Notes: a model not told the origin generated them from the sequence alone. Numbered from the stretch's first letter, positions 1 through 8,458 are shown. The stretch is DNA of 64,000 nucleotides from Paraburkholderia guartelaensis (GCF_004353905.1 NZ_SMOD01000015.1:1-64000), one strand, 5' to 3'. Program-made: numbers and translations.

Positions 1-159
1 CACCGTGGGGGAATTTGCCTGCGCCGCCGCGAATTGCTCCTGGTACTTACGGATCGTCTTCCGGTCAACGCCCGTAATCCGGGCGATCTCCCGCTGACGT
101 TTGCCCGCTGCGACGAGCGTGGCGATGGTTGTTTGCAGATGCGGCTTCAAGACATTCAC
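1..159 (-). CDS. istA: IS21-family transposase IstA, N-terminal fragment (cut by window edge)
   Basis: On the minus strand a GTG codon at 157-159 opens a frame that stays open to base 1. GAGGGG lies about 8 nt upstream of it as a ribosome binding site. The visible 53 residues start VNVLKPHLQTTIATLVAAG and continue into a helix-turn-helix with the core REIARITGVDRKTIRKY, the N-terminal DNA-binding segment typical of IstA. Family knowledge: IstA is a DDE transposase that works with the AAA+ helper IstB. The catalytic domain and istB would lie to the left of the window. The ATG two codons inside the start is out of frame and soon hits a stop, so GTG is preferred. Whether the whole element is intact cannot be judged. 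Confidence 0.8.
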   Translation of the reverse strand, partial: MNVLKPHLQTTIATLVAAGKRQREIARITGVDRKTIRKYQEQFAAAQANSPTV

Positions 160-281
160 TCCAACAACCCCTCTTCTTCATTCGAGGGGTGCAAGGTAAC
201 GTCCTGCCAGACCGCGCCAGCATCATGCTCCGCGTGTCTCTAGGTGGGGGATTTTGAGGTGCCCACAGGTGGGGGAATTTG
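5..281. repeat. Three copies of GTGGGGGAWTTTG at the IS21 end
   Basis: A 13-bp motif occurs in the same orientation at 5-17, 244-256 and 269-281. The middle copy reads ATTTT where the others read AATTT. The last two start 25 bp apart; the first lies inside the istA coding region. Multiple short repeats near the termini are known in IS21-like elements and are thought to bind transposase. I infer that 244-281 is the terminal repeat block. Confidence 0.55.
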
Positions 282-453
282 CCCGCCCATCGGGGGCAGT
301 CGGCACGGTTCCACCGCAGCCGGGAGCGATCGACCATTCCCGGTCGCCGCGCTGACGTGTTCGGACGACAACGTTTCCGATGGCCGCCAGGATGGAGCCG
401 GACACGCCGCTGGAATACCCGCCTTCTTCGAGCGCGCTCTGGTGAGGCGCGCG
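160..453. other. IS21 terminal region and flank, no gene
   Basis: This stretch has the istA ribosome binding site, the two outer IS repeats and about 170 bp of flank up to the stop of the CDF-like gene. Short open frames here match nothing I recognise. The exact end of the element is uncertain; it is probably near 290-300, just beyond the last repeat. Confidence 0.4.
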
Positions 454-1410
454 TTATCCAGGCTGGCGTCCGTCTTCCCAGCGCGGGTCCGCGGTAATCT
501 GCACAATGAGACGGCTTTCCAGCGGATTCGCGCTGAGCGTTTCCCAGATGCGTTCGCGCAATTCGTCCTGCGACGCGAGATCGCTTAGCGTGGACGTTGC
601 GCCGACGAGCACGCTGACTTCGACAAAATTGCGCCGTCCCGCCTGGATGACGTGTGTGTGATGGCGCAGAATGCCAAGTTCGCGTTCGAGCTTCGAAAGC
701 GCCATTTCGATCTCCGAACGCGGATTGTTCTCTTCGGGGCTCATGTGCAGCAATTCAGCAAAGCTCGTGCTCACGATCTTCACTGGCGCAAAGAGAAATA
801 TCAGTGAGAGCCCCGCGGTCATTGCACTGTCGACGTAGCGCGCCCATAGATAGTGAAAGCTTTCGGGCAATATCGAATACACGAAAAAGCCGAGCAGTGT
901 GGCCGCGCTGAACGAGAATTTCATGATCCATTTCCAGCCGTCGGTTTTGAGCAGCTTGGAATTGATCTGCGCGGCCGCGCGCTTTTTATAGACCACCATG
1001 GCAAAGCTGATCACGCAACTCGCGGCGCTGATCAGCATGACGCCTTGCGCATTCACCACGTGGCCGCCCGAACGTATCCCTTCAATCCCGTTCACGAAGC
1101 CATATACGCAAACGACCAGCATCATGAGCCCGTTTATGCCATTCACGAGCGGCTCGAGGAACCAATACCCGTATTCGAAGCGAGTCGTCGCGGGCCGGCT
1201 CACCACGGTGGCCACGAGCAATCCAAGCGCGGAACTCACGAGATTGAGCAGATAGAAAATGGCGGTGAGCAGCAGCGTATCGGATTGCACGAAGAAGCCA
1301 TAGCCGACGTTGGCCGCGAAACCGAGGCACACGACGTAAATGGAAACCTTCATCGTGCGCTGCTCGACTGCTGCGAGCCGCGCCTTGCGGAGCGCGTAGC
1401 TGATAGGCAT
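454..1410 (-). CDS. CDF-family-like membrane protein lacking canonical metal ligands
   Basis: A 318-residue protein with about six predicted membrane helices (roughly residues 20-210) and a soluble C-terminal domain. Overall layout, the segment SRPATTRFEYGYWFLEPL after the second helix and the C-terminal fold resemble cation diffusion facilitators. In metal-transporting CDF proteins helix 2 carries DxxxD and helix 5 carries HxxxD or DxxxD. Here helix 2 reads TAIFYLLNLVSS and the helix 5 region reads LLKTDGWKWIMKFS, so the zinc-site residues appear substituted. It may carry another ion or be a non-transporting relative. GAGGA precedes the ATG. It lies downstream of the minus-strand APC antiporter with a gap of about 100 bp, so co-transcription with arginine exchange is plausible. 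Confidence 0.7.
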   Translation of the reverse strand: MPISYALRKARLAAVEQRTMKVSIYVVCLGFAANVGYGFFVQSDTLLLTAIFYLLNLVSSALGLLVATVVSRPATTRFEYGYWFLEPLVNGINGLMMLVVCVYGFVNGIEGIRSGGHVVNAQGVMLISAASCVISFAMVVYKKRAAAQINSKLLKTDGWKWIMKFSFSAATLLGFFVYSILPESFHYLWARYVDSAMTAGLSLIFLFAPVKIVSTSFAELLHMSPEENNPRSEIEMALSKLERELGILRHHTHVIQAGRRNFVEVSVLVGATSTLSDLASQDELRERIWETLSANPLESRLIVQITADPRWEDGRQPG

Positions 1411-1508
1411 GGTTCCTCGCTGTCGAACGTTGGAACGTTCGGATGGCGGCGGTGAGGCGAAACGCGGTCACGAGGCCGATGGATGCGGGCAAGCGCAGTG
1501 ACGCGCGG

Positions 1509-2924
1509 CTAACGCCACGCCGAGGTGCTCAGCCCGACGATCGCGGCGAGTCCGCCGCCCATCACCACGAGAAACGCGCACCACTCGGGCCGCGAAAATA
1601 GCGCCTCGCCACGCTCGCGCCGCGCCCACATGTACAGCAGGCTGCCGGGTCCATAGAGCAGCGCGGACATGACGAGCAGCTCCAGCCCGCAAGCGTAAAG
1701 CAGGAACAGTGTATAAATCGTGGCGATGCCCGCTGTGGCATAGCGCAGTGTGCGCGTTCGCGCGCTCATGGCCGATTGCGGCAGTGCGCGGATGGCCTTG
1801 AGCCCGAAGGTCGCGACGAAGAAGTAGGGGATGAGCGCCATCGCGCTCGTGAGGCGCAGCATGAGCGAGAAGGCGTCGGTGGACCAGTATGTGCTGATGA
1901 CGAAGGCTTGCACCACGCCGCTCGTGAGCCAGATCGCTGCGGTGGGAAGTTGGCGCGCATTGCGGCGCGCGAAAATGGCTGGCATGGCGTCCGCCTTCGC
2001 GCTGGCATACAGCACTTCCGCGCAGATCAGCGACCATGCGAGGTAGGCGCCGAGAACGGAGACGATGAGCGCACCGCCGATGAACACCGCACCCGGCGAG
2101 CCGATTACGGCGCCAAGCACCGACGCCATTGAAGGCTGCCGCATGACGGCGATATCCACGCGCGAGAGATGCGCATAGGGCAGCAGCGTCACGAGCACGA
2201 GCAGTAACAGCACGAAGGCGAAGCCGAGTACCGTGGCCGCGCCCACATCCGAGCGCTTCTTCGCGTAGCGCGAATACACGCTTGCGCCTTCAATGCCGAG
2301 AAACACGAATACCGTCACGAGCATGGTCCCTTTGACCTGCGGGGCAAGCCCTCGAGCGCTTTCCGCGAGATTGTCCGTGAATGGCTCCGCGCTCGCATAG
2401 ACGCTCAAAATGCCGATAAAAACGAAAATGGGCAGAATCTTGACGACAGTAAGAATCGCATTGATGAGCGTGGCCTGTTGAATGCCGCGCAACAGCATCC
2501 AGTGAAATGCCCATATGCCGACCGACGAAACCGCAATGGCAATCGGCGTATTGCCGTTTCCAAATGCCGGCACGAATGCGCCGAGCGTGGATTTGATCAG
2601 CACCCAATAAGAGACATTGCCGAAGCAGCCGGCCATCCAGTAGCCGAACGCGGAGAGAAAGCCGGCGTAGCCGCCGAAGCCATCACGTGCATAAGCAAAG
2701 ATGCCGGAGTCGAGGTCGGGCCGGATTTCGGCGAGAAGCTGGAAGACGCGGGCCAGCATATACATGCCGCCTCCCGCAATGCACCATGAGATGACGGCGG
2801 CCGTCGGGCCCGCTTCGAGCGCGAAGTTGCGCGGCAGCGAATAGATGCCGGCGCCGACCATGGAGCCAACGACCATGGCCGTCAGTACCGGCAGCGACAA
2901 TTTTTGGTCATCCGTCGATTTCAT
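1509..2924 (-). CDS. APC-family basic amino acid antiporter (ArcD-like paralogue)
   Basis: A 471-residue protein with about 12 hydrophobic helices. The first helix has the APC signature GSMVGAGIYSLP near residue 20, where the GAGI stretch binds the substrate amino group. It is clearly paralogous to the plus-strand antiporter at 3770-5194: both share LSAFGYW, GNVSYWVLIKSTLGAF, IEGASVYSRYAK and AYLAWSLICAEV in the same order. Family members exchange arginine for ornithine or related cationic amino acids and polyamines. Substrate choice cannot be read from sequence. It is transcribed away from its paralogue and arcA, and towards the CDF-like gene. AAGG lies just upstream of the ATG. Confidence 0.85.
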   Translation of the reverse strand: MKSTDDQKLSLPVLTAMVVGSMVGAGIYSLPRNFALEAGPTAAVISWCIAGGGMYMLARVFQLLAEIRPDLDSGIFAYARDGFGGYAGFLSAFGYWMAGCFGNVSYWVLIKSTLGAFVPAFGNGNTPIAIAVSSVGIWAFHWMLLRGIQQATLINAILTVVKILPIFVFIGILSVYASAEPFTDNLAESARGLAPQVKGTMLVTVFVFLGIEGASVYSRYAKKRSDVGAATVLGFAFVLLLLVLVTLLPYAHLSRVDIAVMRQPSMASVLGAVIGSPGAVFIGGALIVSVLGAYLAWSLICAEVLYASAKADAMPAIFARRNARQLPTAAIWLTSGVVQAFVISTYWSTDAFSLMLRLTSAMALIPYFFVATFGLKAIRALPQSAMSARTRTLRYATAGIATIYTLFLLYACGLELLVMSALLYGPGSLLYMWARRERGEALFSRPEWCAFLVVMGGGLAAIVGLSTSAWR

Positions 2925-3133
2925 GTTCGAGCCTTTTTCTGATCTTTGACCGGTCGTAATGCGAGCGCGGGAAATCGCGGATAGAAAATGCGCGCCACAT
3001 TGAATTGCTGGGCGATTCTCGAACGAATGTCACGTTGAATACATCATGTGCGAATCGTATTCCATAATGTTCTTCAGGTGTCCGGAGGATGGATGGGAAA
3101 GGGAGGCTCACAGGGTTACGTATTGGTTGAATG

Positions 3134-3188
3134 TTCGCTAATGAATATGCGTGGAATCGTTAGCAAACAGGCAGAGTGAATTAGCGAA
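3134..3188. repeat. 9-bp inverted repeat between the divergent arginine genes
   Basis: TTCGCTAAT (3134-3142) and ATTAGCGAA (3180-3188) are perfect inverted copies 37 bp apart, ending 30 bp before the lipoprotein ATG. This is the AT-richer part of the 294-bp gap between the minus-strand antiporter and the lipoprotein. It could be a paired operator or a leader stem. No function is shown. Confidence 0.4.
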
Positions 3189-3218
3189 TCCGCAATGTGC
3201 CGCATTAGGGGGAATTTC

Positions 3219-3680
3219 ATGCGATATCTCGCTGCAACAGTTCTTGGCTCCGTGGTTGCCTCGGTCGCGCTTTCCGGCTGCGAGGCGCCGACTTCGGGCT
3301 CTGTCTTCACGCCGGCCCAGGCTCAGCAGGTGTTCGTGGTCGAACTCGGTGCGGTCGAATCCGTGCGGCCCGTCACTATCCAGCCGGGTCCAACGGGCAT
3401 CGGCGCGATCACCGGTGGCGCGCTTGGCGGCATCGCGGCTGGCAGCAACATCGGGCGCGGCACGGGTGCCGTTGCAGCGGGCATCGGCGGCGCCGTGCTG
3501 GGCGGCGCGGCAGGCAATGCCGTGGAGCAGCGCGTCACGCAGCGGCAAGGCCTTGAAATCGTCGTGCGTCTGGATTCGGGACAACTGATATCGGTGGTCC
3601 AGGATGCGGATCAGCAATTCGTCCCCGGTGATCGTGTGCGTGTGCTGATGGGCAACAACTCGGTGCGCGTGACGCGGTGA
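3219..3680 (+). CDS. Glycine-zipper outer-membrane lipoprotein (SlyB/Pcp-like)
   Basis: A 153-residue protein. The ATG at 3219 follows TAGGGGGA and gives a classic lipoprotein signal: MRYLAATVLGSVVASVAL then lipobox LSGC, so Cys would be lipidated near residue 21. Residues about 60-110 form a glycine zipper (GAITGGALGGIAAGSNIGRG, then GAVAAGIGGAVLGGAAG), which inserts in or packs against membranes. The C-terminal part (VVRLDSGQLISVVQDAD) matches the SlyB/Pcp family pattern. Such proteins sit in the outer membrane and help keep envelope integrity. An in-frame ATG eight codons upstream lacks a ribosome site and would spoil the signal peptide. Its place between two arginine antiporters may be coincidental. 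Confidence 0.85.
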   Translation: MRYLAATVLGSVVASVALSGCEAPTSGSVFTPAQAQQVFVVELGAVESVRPVTIQPGPTGIGAITGGALGGIAAGSNIGRGTGAVAAGIGGAVLGGAAGNAVEQRVTQRQGLEIVVRLDSGQLISVVQDADQQFVPGDRVRVLMGNNSVRVTR

Positions 3681-3769
3681 CCCTGCAGGCGCCTGAAGCC
3701 TGAACGGCGGCGCAGCGGTGCGCCGGCCGCCCGATAAAGCGAAGTCCCGAACAAAAAGCGAGGAAACCG

Positions 3770-5194
3770 ATGGCCGATACCGAGCAGAAGATGAGTCGCG
3801 TGCAGTTGACCGCGATGGTAGTCGGGGGCATGGTGGGCGCCGGGATCTTTTCTCTGCCGCGCACCTTCGCCAATGCAACGGGGCCGGTCGGCGCGGCGAT
3901 TGCGTGGCTCGTGGCGGGCGTGGGCATGTACACGCTCGCACGCGTGTTTCAGGCGCTCGCGGAGCGCAAGCCGAATCTCGATGCCGGTGTGTTCGTCTAT
4001 GCCAAAGAGGGCTTTGGCGATTACCCCGGTTTCCTCTCGGCGTTCGGTTACTGGATCGGCAGTTGCATCGGCAACGTTTCGTACTGGGTGCTGATCAAGT
4101 CCACGCTGGGCGCGTTTTTCCCGATTTTCGGCGACGGCAATACGGTCACGGCCATCGTCGTCGCTTCGATCGGCATCTGGCTGTTTCACTTTCTCATTCT
4201 GCGTGGCGTGAAGCAGGCCGCGTTCATCAACACCGTCGTGACCTTCGCCAAGGTCATTCCGATCGTGGTGTTTATCGTCATCCTCCTGTTCGTCTTCAAA
4301 TACGGGACCTTCCACCTGAACATCCAGTCCGCGGCGCAAGAGGGCGGCCTCATCCAGCAGATTCGCGCGACGATGTTCGTGACCGTGTTCGTGTTCATCG
4401 GCATCGAAGGGGCGAGCGTGTATTCGCGCTATGCGAAAGAGCGCACAGACGTGGGGCGCGCCACGATCTTCGGCTTCGCCGGCGTGACCACGCTCATGGT
4501 GCTCGTTTCCATGCTGCCTTTCGCCGTGCTGCCGCGTGCGGACGTGGCCGGCATGCGCCAGCCCTCCATGGCGGCCGTGCTTGAAAGCGTGGTCGGTCCG
4601 TGGGGCGGGATTTTCGTGAGTATCGGTCTGATCGTTTCCGTGCTGGGCGCGTATCTGGCATGGTCGCTGATCTGCGCCGAGGTGATGTTCGCGGCAGCGC
4701 GCAATCAGGACATGCCGGCCGTGTTCGCACGCGAAAACGCCAACAACGTGCCGGCCAACGCGCTCTGGATCACCAACATCGTCGTGCAGCTGCTGGTCGC
4801 GAGCACGTATTTCTCGCGCGATGCGTTCTCGCTGATGCTCAACCTCACGAGTTCGATGTCGCTGATTCCCTATCTGTTCGTCGCCGCCTACGGGTTTATG
4901 GTTTCGAACCGCGGCGAGAGCTACGAGGTGCGGCCCGAGGAGCGCAAGCGCGATCTCGCGCTGGCCACGGTCGCCGTGATCTACACGTTGTTCATGATTG
5001 TTGCCGGTGGTCTCAAGTTCATCCTGCTATCGGCGATTCTTTACGCGCCTGGCACGGTGCTGTATTTCCTCGCGCGGCGCGAGCGCAAGCTGAAGGTTTT
5101 CCAGCGCACGAGCGACTGGGTCATTTTCATCGTGGCGGCCGTAGCGGCCATCGTAGGCGTCGTTGCGCTGGCCACGGGCAGTATGGCGGTCTAA
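3770..5194 (+). CDS. arcD: Arginine:ornithine-type antiporter
   Basis: A 474-residue APC permease with about 12 membrane helices. The first helix carries GGMVGAGIFSLP. GAGGA sits 6 nt before the ATG. The arginine deiminase gene follows after only 21 bp, so the two are almost certainly co-transcribed. That context supports import of arginine in exchange for ornithine or citrulline. It is highly similar along its length to the minus-strand permease at 1509-2924. Having two copies might mean different substrates or different growth conditions. ArcD assignment rests on arcA linkage and family resemblance; it is not proven. Confidence 0.85.
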   Translation: MADTEQKMSRVQLTAMVVGGMVGAGIFSLPRTFANATGPVGAAIAWLVAGVGMYTLARVFQALAERKPNLDAGVFVYAKEGFGDYPGFLSAFGYWIGSCIGNVSYWVLIKSTLGAFFPIFGDGNTVTAIVVASIGIWLFHFLILRGVKQAAFINTVVTFAKVIPIVVFIVILLFVFKYGTFHLNIQSAAQEGGLIQQIRATMFVTVFVFIGIEGASVYSRYAKERTDVGRATIFGFAGVTTLMVLVSMLPFAVLPRADVAGMRQPSMAAVLESVVGPWGGIFVSIGLIVSVLGAYLAWSLICAEVMFAAARNQDMPAVFARENANNVPANALWITNIVVQLLVASTYFSRDAFSLMLNLTSSMSLIPYLFVAAYGFMVSNRGESYEVRPEERKRDLALATVAVIYTLFMIVAGGLKFILLSAILYAPGTVLYFLARRERKLKVFQRTSDWVIFIVAAVAAIVGVVALATGSMAV

Positions 5195-5215
5195 CGAGAA
5201 CGAGCGGAGATCGAT

Positions 5216-6568
5216 ATGTCCAAGGCGAAGGGCGGTGGCAAGAGTGACAAGGGCGCAAAGGCGGAGAAGGTGGAGAAGGTAGAAAAGGCGGAGAAAGCCG
5301 CGAAGGGCGGCAAGACAAAGGCGAAGGACGAGCGCCCGCTCGGCGTGTACTCGGAGGTCGGGCAACTGCGCAAGGTGATGGTGTGTGCGCCCGGCATGGC
5401 GCACTCGCGTCTCACGCCGAGCAATTGCGACGAGTTGCTGTTCGACGACGTGCTATGGGTCGACAACGCGAAGCGCGACCATTTCGACTTCGTCACGAAG
5501 ATGCGCGACCGCGGCGTCGAGGTCGTGGAAATGCACAATCTGCTCGCCGAAACCGTTGCCGTGCCCGAAGGCAAGAAGTGGATTCTCGACAATCAGATCG
5601 TGCCGAACCAGGTCGGGCTGGGTTTCATCGACGAACTGCGCAGCTACCTGGAAGGGCTCGACGATCGCAAGCTGGCCGAGACCTTGCTTGGCGGCCTCTC
5701 GATCCACGATTTCCCCGAATCGCATGGCGGCGCGGCGCTCAAGGTCGTACGCGAAGCGGCCGGATCCACCGAATATCTGCTGCCGCCGCTGCCGAACACG
5801 ATCTACACGCGCGACACCACCTGCTGGATTTACGGCGGCGTGACGCTCAATCCGCTGTACTGGCCCGCGCGGCACGAGGAAACAATTCTTGCCGCGGCGA
5901 TTTACCAGTTTCATCCGGACTTCGCGGGCAAGGTCAACGTGTGGTGGGGCGACCCCACGCAGGACCACGGCATGGCGACGCTCGAAGGCGGCGATGTCAT
6001 GCCCATCGGCAACAAGACCGTGCTGATCGGCATGAGCGAGCGCACCTCGCGCCAGGCGATCAGCCAGCTCGCCGCCACGCTCTTCAAGAAGGGCGCCGCC
6101 GAGCAGGTGATCGTGGCGGCGATGCCGAAAATACGCGCGGCCATGCACCTCGATACGGTCTTCACGTTTGCCGATCGCGACTGCGTGCTGATCGCGCCGG
6201 ATTTCCTCGCGCAGACCCGCACTTTCACGTACCGGCCCAGCGATCAACCGGCGGGTGTGGAGCTGCGTCAGGAGAAAAAGTCCTTTGTCGAGGTGGTGAG
6301 CGCGGCGCTCGGCATCAAGAAAATGCGCGTGGTGGAAGCGGGCGGCAACGACTATCAGCGCGAACGCACGCAGTGGGACAGCGGCGCGAACCTCGTGTGC
6401 ACCTCACCCGGCGTGGTGTTCGCTTATGACCGCAACACCTATACGAACACGCTGCTACGCAAGGCCGGCATCGAGGTCGTGACGATCGTGGGCGCGGAAC
6501 TGGGGCGCGGGCGCGGCGGCGGCCATTGCATGACGTGCCCGATCATTCGCGACGCGGTGGACTTCTAG
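5216..6568 (+). CDS. arcA: Arginine deiminase with lysine-rich N-terminal extension
   Basis: A 450-residue enzyme that hydrolyses L-arginine to L-citrulline and ammonia. The core starts at LGVYSEVGQLRKVMVC (about residue 42) and shows the guanidino-modifying enzyme motifs: RDTTCWIYGG, the Asp/Glu-bearing LEGGD, the catalytic His in MHLDTVFTF, and the nucleophile Cys in GGGHCMTCP close to the C-terminus. Most bacterial deiminases are about 410 residues and begin a few residues before that core. Here about 40 residues rich in Lys, Ala, Gly and Glu come first (MSKAKGGGKSDKGAKAEKVE and so on). GGAG precedes the ATG well, so the tail looks truly translated. No arcB or arcC follows, so in this locus arginine breakdown stops at citrulline. 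Confidence 0.93.
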   Translation: MSKAKGGGKSDKGAKAEKVEKVEKAEKAAKGGKTKAKDERPLGVYSEVGQLRKVMVCAPGMAHSRLTPSNCDELLFDDVLWVDNAKRDHFDFVTKMRDRGVEVVEMHNLLAETVAVPEGKKWILDNQIVPNQVGLGFIDELRSYLEGLDDRKLAETLLGGLSIHDFPESHGGAALKVVREAAGSTEYLLPPLPNTIYTRDTTCWIYGGVTLNPLYWPARHEETILAAAIYQFHPDFAGKVNVWWGDPTQDHGMATLEGGDVMPIGNKTVLIGMSERTSRQAISQLAATLFKKGAAEQVIVAAMPKIRAAMHLDTVFTFADRDCVLIAPDFLAQTRTFTYRPSDQPAGVELRQEKKSFVEVVSAALGIKKMRVVEAGGNDYQRERTQWDSGANLVCTSPGVVFAYDRNTYTNTLLRKAGIEVVTIVGAELGRGRGGGHCMTCPIIRDAVDF

Positions 6569-6753
6569 CATCGAAGGGTGAGGAGATCGTTGCGGGTGCA
6601 AGCAATGACGGTCCTGCGCTGCAATGGTGCCGGATCGATGTAGCTCGCCAATTCGGGGCTTTCAAAGCTTACGGGCATGCAGACTGCTGCCGGGTTCTGT
6701 GAGGTGCGCCATGCGCGCACCTCGCCCCCATCGCAACCATCTGATCCCCGATC

Positions 6754-7605
6754 ATGGACGATTTCCTCAACCGCCTTTTCCATCTGCAACCCTCGCTGCT
6801 CGCCACGATGACGCACGACGTCATGAATGTGATCGTCGCCGTGCTGATACTGGTGGTCGGCTGGTGGGTTTCCAATCGTGTGGCGCACGTGTTCGCGAGC
6901 ATGCTGGCGCACTCGCACGCCGACCCGACGCTCGCGCCGATGCTCGCTGGCATGGCGGCGTGGACCGTGCGCGTGATTGCGCTCGTTGCTGCGCTCAGCG
7001 AAGTGGGCATTGCGACCGCTAGCGTGCTCGCCGCACTGGGTGCCGCCGGCCTCGCCATCGGCCTCGCACTGCAAGGCACGCTGCAAAACATCGCTGCCGG
7101 CATCATGCTGCTGATGCTGCGCCCATTTCGCGCGGGCGACGTGATCGAAGGCAGCGGCGCGGCGGCGGGCATCGTGTGCGAAGTGGGGCTGTTCACTACG
7201 CGCATCGAGCGCGGCGACGGCAATGTCGTCTTTGTGCCGAACAGCCAGATCTGGAGCAATCCCGTCATCAACTACAGCAGCGGCGGCACGCAGCGTATTG
7301 ACGTCACGGTCGATCTCGCGCGGCGCGACCAGGTGGACGCGGCCATCGGCAAGCTCAAGGAGATGGTTTCCGCGGAACCGCGTGTGCAGAGCGGTACGAC
7401 GCTCGCGCCGACGGTCGCCGTGGACAGCTATCCGTCCAGCGGTGGCGCGCGCTTGCTGGTGCGCGCATGGGTGCGCAACGCCGACGCGCAATACGCCGTC
7501 GACGATATACGCGGACATGCACGCGAAACACTCGCCACAGCGGGACTCGCCGTGGCAGGTAACGCGCGCATGACTGCCGATCATGCGGCGCTCACGCGCT
7601 CGTGA
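6754..7605 (+). CDS. Small-conductance mechanosensitive channel, MscS family
   Basis: A 283-residue protein with three N-terminal helices and a cytoplasmic beta/alpha domain. The pore-lining third helix is clear: SVLAALGAAGLAIGLALQGT, followed by LQNIAAGIMLLMLRPFRAGD, the most conserved stretch of the MscS family (about residues 90-130). Length matches E. coli MscS (286). The protein forms a heptameric inner-membrane valve that releases solutes on osmotic downshock. No strong ribosome site is seen before the ATG. The gap of about 185 bp after arcA suggests a separate transcription unit. Confidence 0.9.
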   Translation: MDDFLNRLFHLQPSLLATMTHDVMNVIVAVLILVVGWWVSNRVAHVFASMLAHSHADPTLAPMLAGMAAWTVRVIALVAALSEVGIATASVLAALGAAGLAIGLALQGTLQNIAAGIMLLMLRPFRAGDVIEGSGAAAGIVCEVGLFTTRIERGDGNVVFVPNSQIWSNPVINYSSGGTQRIDVTVDLARRDQVDAAIGKLKEMVSAEPRVQSGTTLAPTVAVDSYPSSGGARLLVRAWVRNADAQYAVDDIRGHARETLATAGLAVAGNARMTADHAALTRS

Positions 7606-7645
7606 GCCGTGATTCGAACGCAGCGCTAGAGCACACTAACCCGCG

Positions 7646-8416
7646 TTAAAGCACGTTGAGCATGGCGAGCGCGCTTTCCTGCAGATGCGGCAGGACACGC
7701 TGGAGAGCGGCCTCGGGACTTTCTTCGCCCATCGGCATGTTAGTGCTGAGCGCGGCGACGACTTCGCCGTTGCGATTCCTGAGCGGCACGGCAATGCCGC
7801 GCACGCCGACCTGCAACTGCTGTTCGATGAGCGCATAGCCGTCTACCCGTGCGCGCCCGATTTTCTCGCGCAGGCGCGCGCCGCTTGTAATGGTATGCGG
7901 CGTGAAGGGCGAAAGCTCGACCGTATCGAGCCACGCTGAAACCGCGTCCTGGTCGGCCTCGTGCGCGAGCAGCACCACGCCTGGCGAGATGAGCGGCGCG
8001 GGCACGCGCGCGCCGAGTACGAAGCCTGTCGTCATCACGCGCGACACACCATTACGCGCGATCACGACGAGGTCCCAGCCGTCGAGCACGCTCACATAGG
8101 CCGATTCGTTGAGCGTCGCGCTCAGCTGCTGCAGATACGGCTGCACGGTGCGCGGCAGACGCGCCGAATCGAAGTAGGACCAGCCCACGCGCAGTACGCG
8201 CGGCGTGAGGCCGTACAGACGGCCGTCTGTGTACACATAGCCCAGCGATTCGAGCGTCAGCAGATAGCGGCGCGCGGCGGTGCGCGAGAGGCCAGTGCGC
8301 TCGGCCGCCTGGGTGGGCGTCATGCGCGCGTGCTCGCTGTCGAAGGCTTCGAGAATCGCGAGGCCTTTTTCGAGCCCGGCGATCCAGTCGCGCCGGTCCA
8401 GTGGCGGTTTCTTCAT
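7646..8416 (-). CDS. IclR-family transcriptional regulator (PcaR/PobR-like)
   Basis: A 256-residue regulator with an N-terminal winged helix (IAGLEKGLAILEAFD, then TPTQAAERTGLSRTAARRYL) and a C-terminal IclR effector domain ending LPHLQESALAMLNVL. This layout resembles activators of aromatic-acid catabolism. The ATG at 8416 starts right before the DNA-binding domain. A TTG 13 codons upstream (8455) would place the start inside the terminator region of the neighbouring MHS gene and is less likely. The gene lies next to an MHS aromatic-acid-type permease and hppD, whose intergenic region carries a tandem repeat suited to an IclR protein. Control of those genes is inferred. Confidence 0.85.
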   Translation of the reverse strand: MKKPPLDRRDWIAGLEKGLAILEAFDSEHARMTPTQAAERTGLSRTAARRYLLTLESLGYVYTDGRLYGLTPRVLRVGWSYFDSARLPRTVQPYLQQLSATLNESAYVSVLDGWDLVVIARNGVSRVMTTGFVLGARVPAPLISPGVVLLAHEADQDAVSAWLDTVELSPFTPHTITSGARLREKIGRARVDGYALIEQQLQVGVRGIAVPLRNRNGEVVAALSTNMPMGEESPEAALQRVLPHLQESALAMLNVL

Positions 8417-8458
8417 CGGCGTGCAAGAACCTGTGCTGCGGGGTGACTTGAACAATGC

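Noticed and set aside
160..453. Small frames between the IS end and the CDF-like gene as remains of an interrupted gene
   Set aside because: No frame shows recognisable protein similarity, so an interrupted gene cannot be claimed.
2908..3111. A 67-codon minus-strand frame in the gap before the lipoprotein
   Set aside because: It overlaps the start of the antiporter gene, has no domain and lies in likely promoter DNA.
8417..8455. TTG start 13 codons upstream for the IclR regulator
   Set aside because: It would put the start close to the terminator of the neighbouring gene and add residues not found in the family. The ATG at 8416 is simpler.
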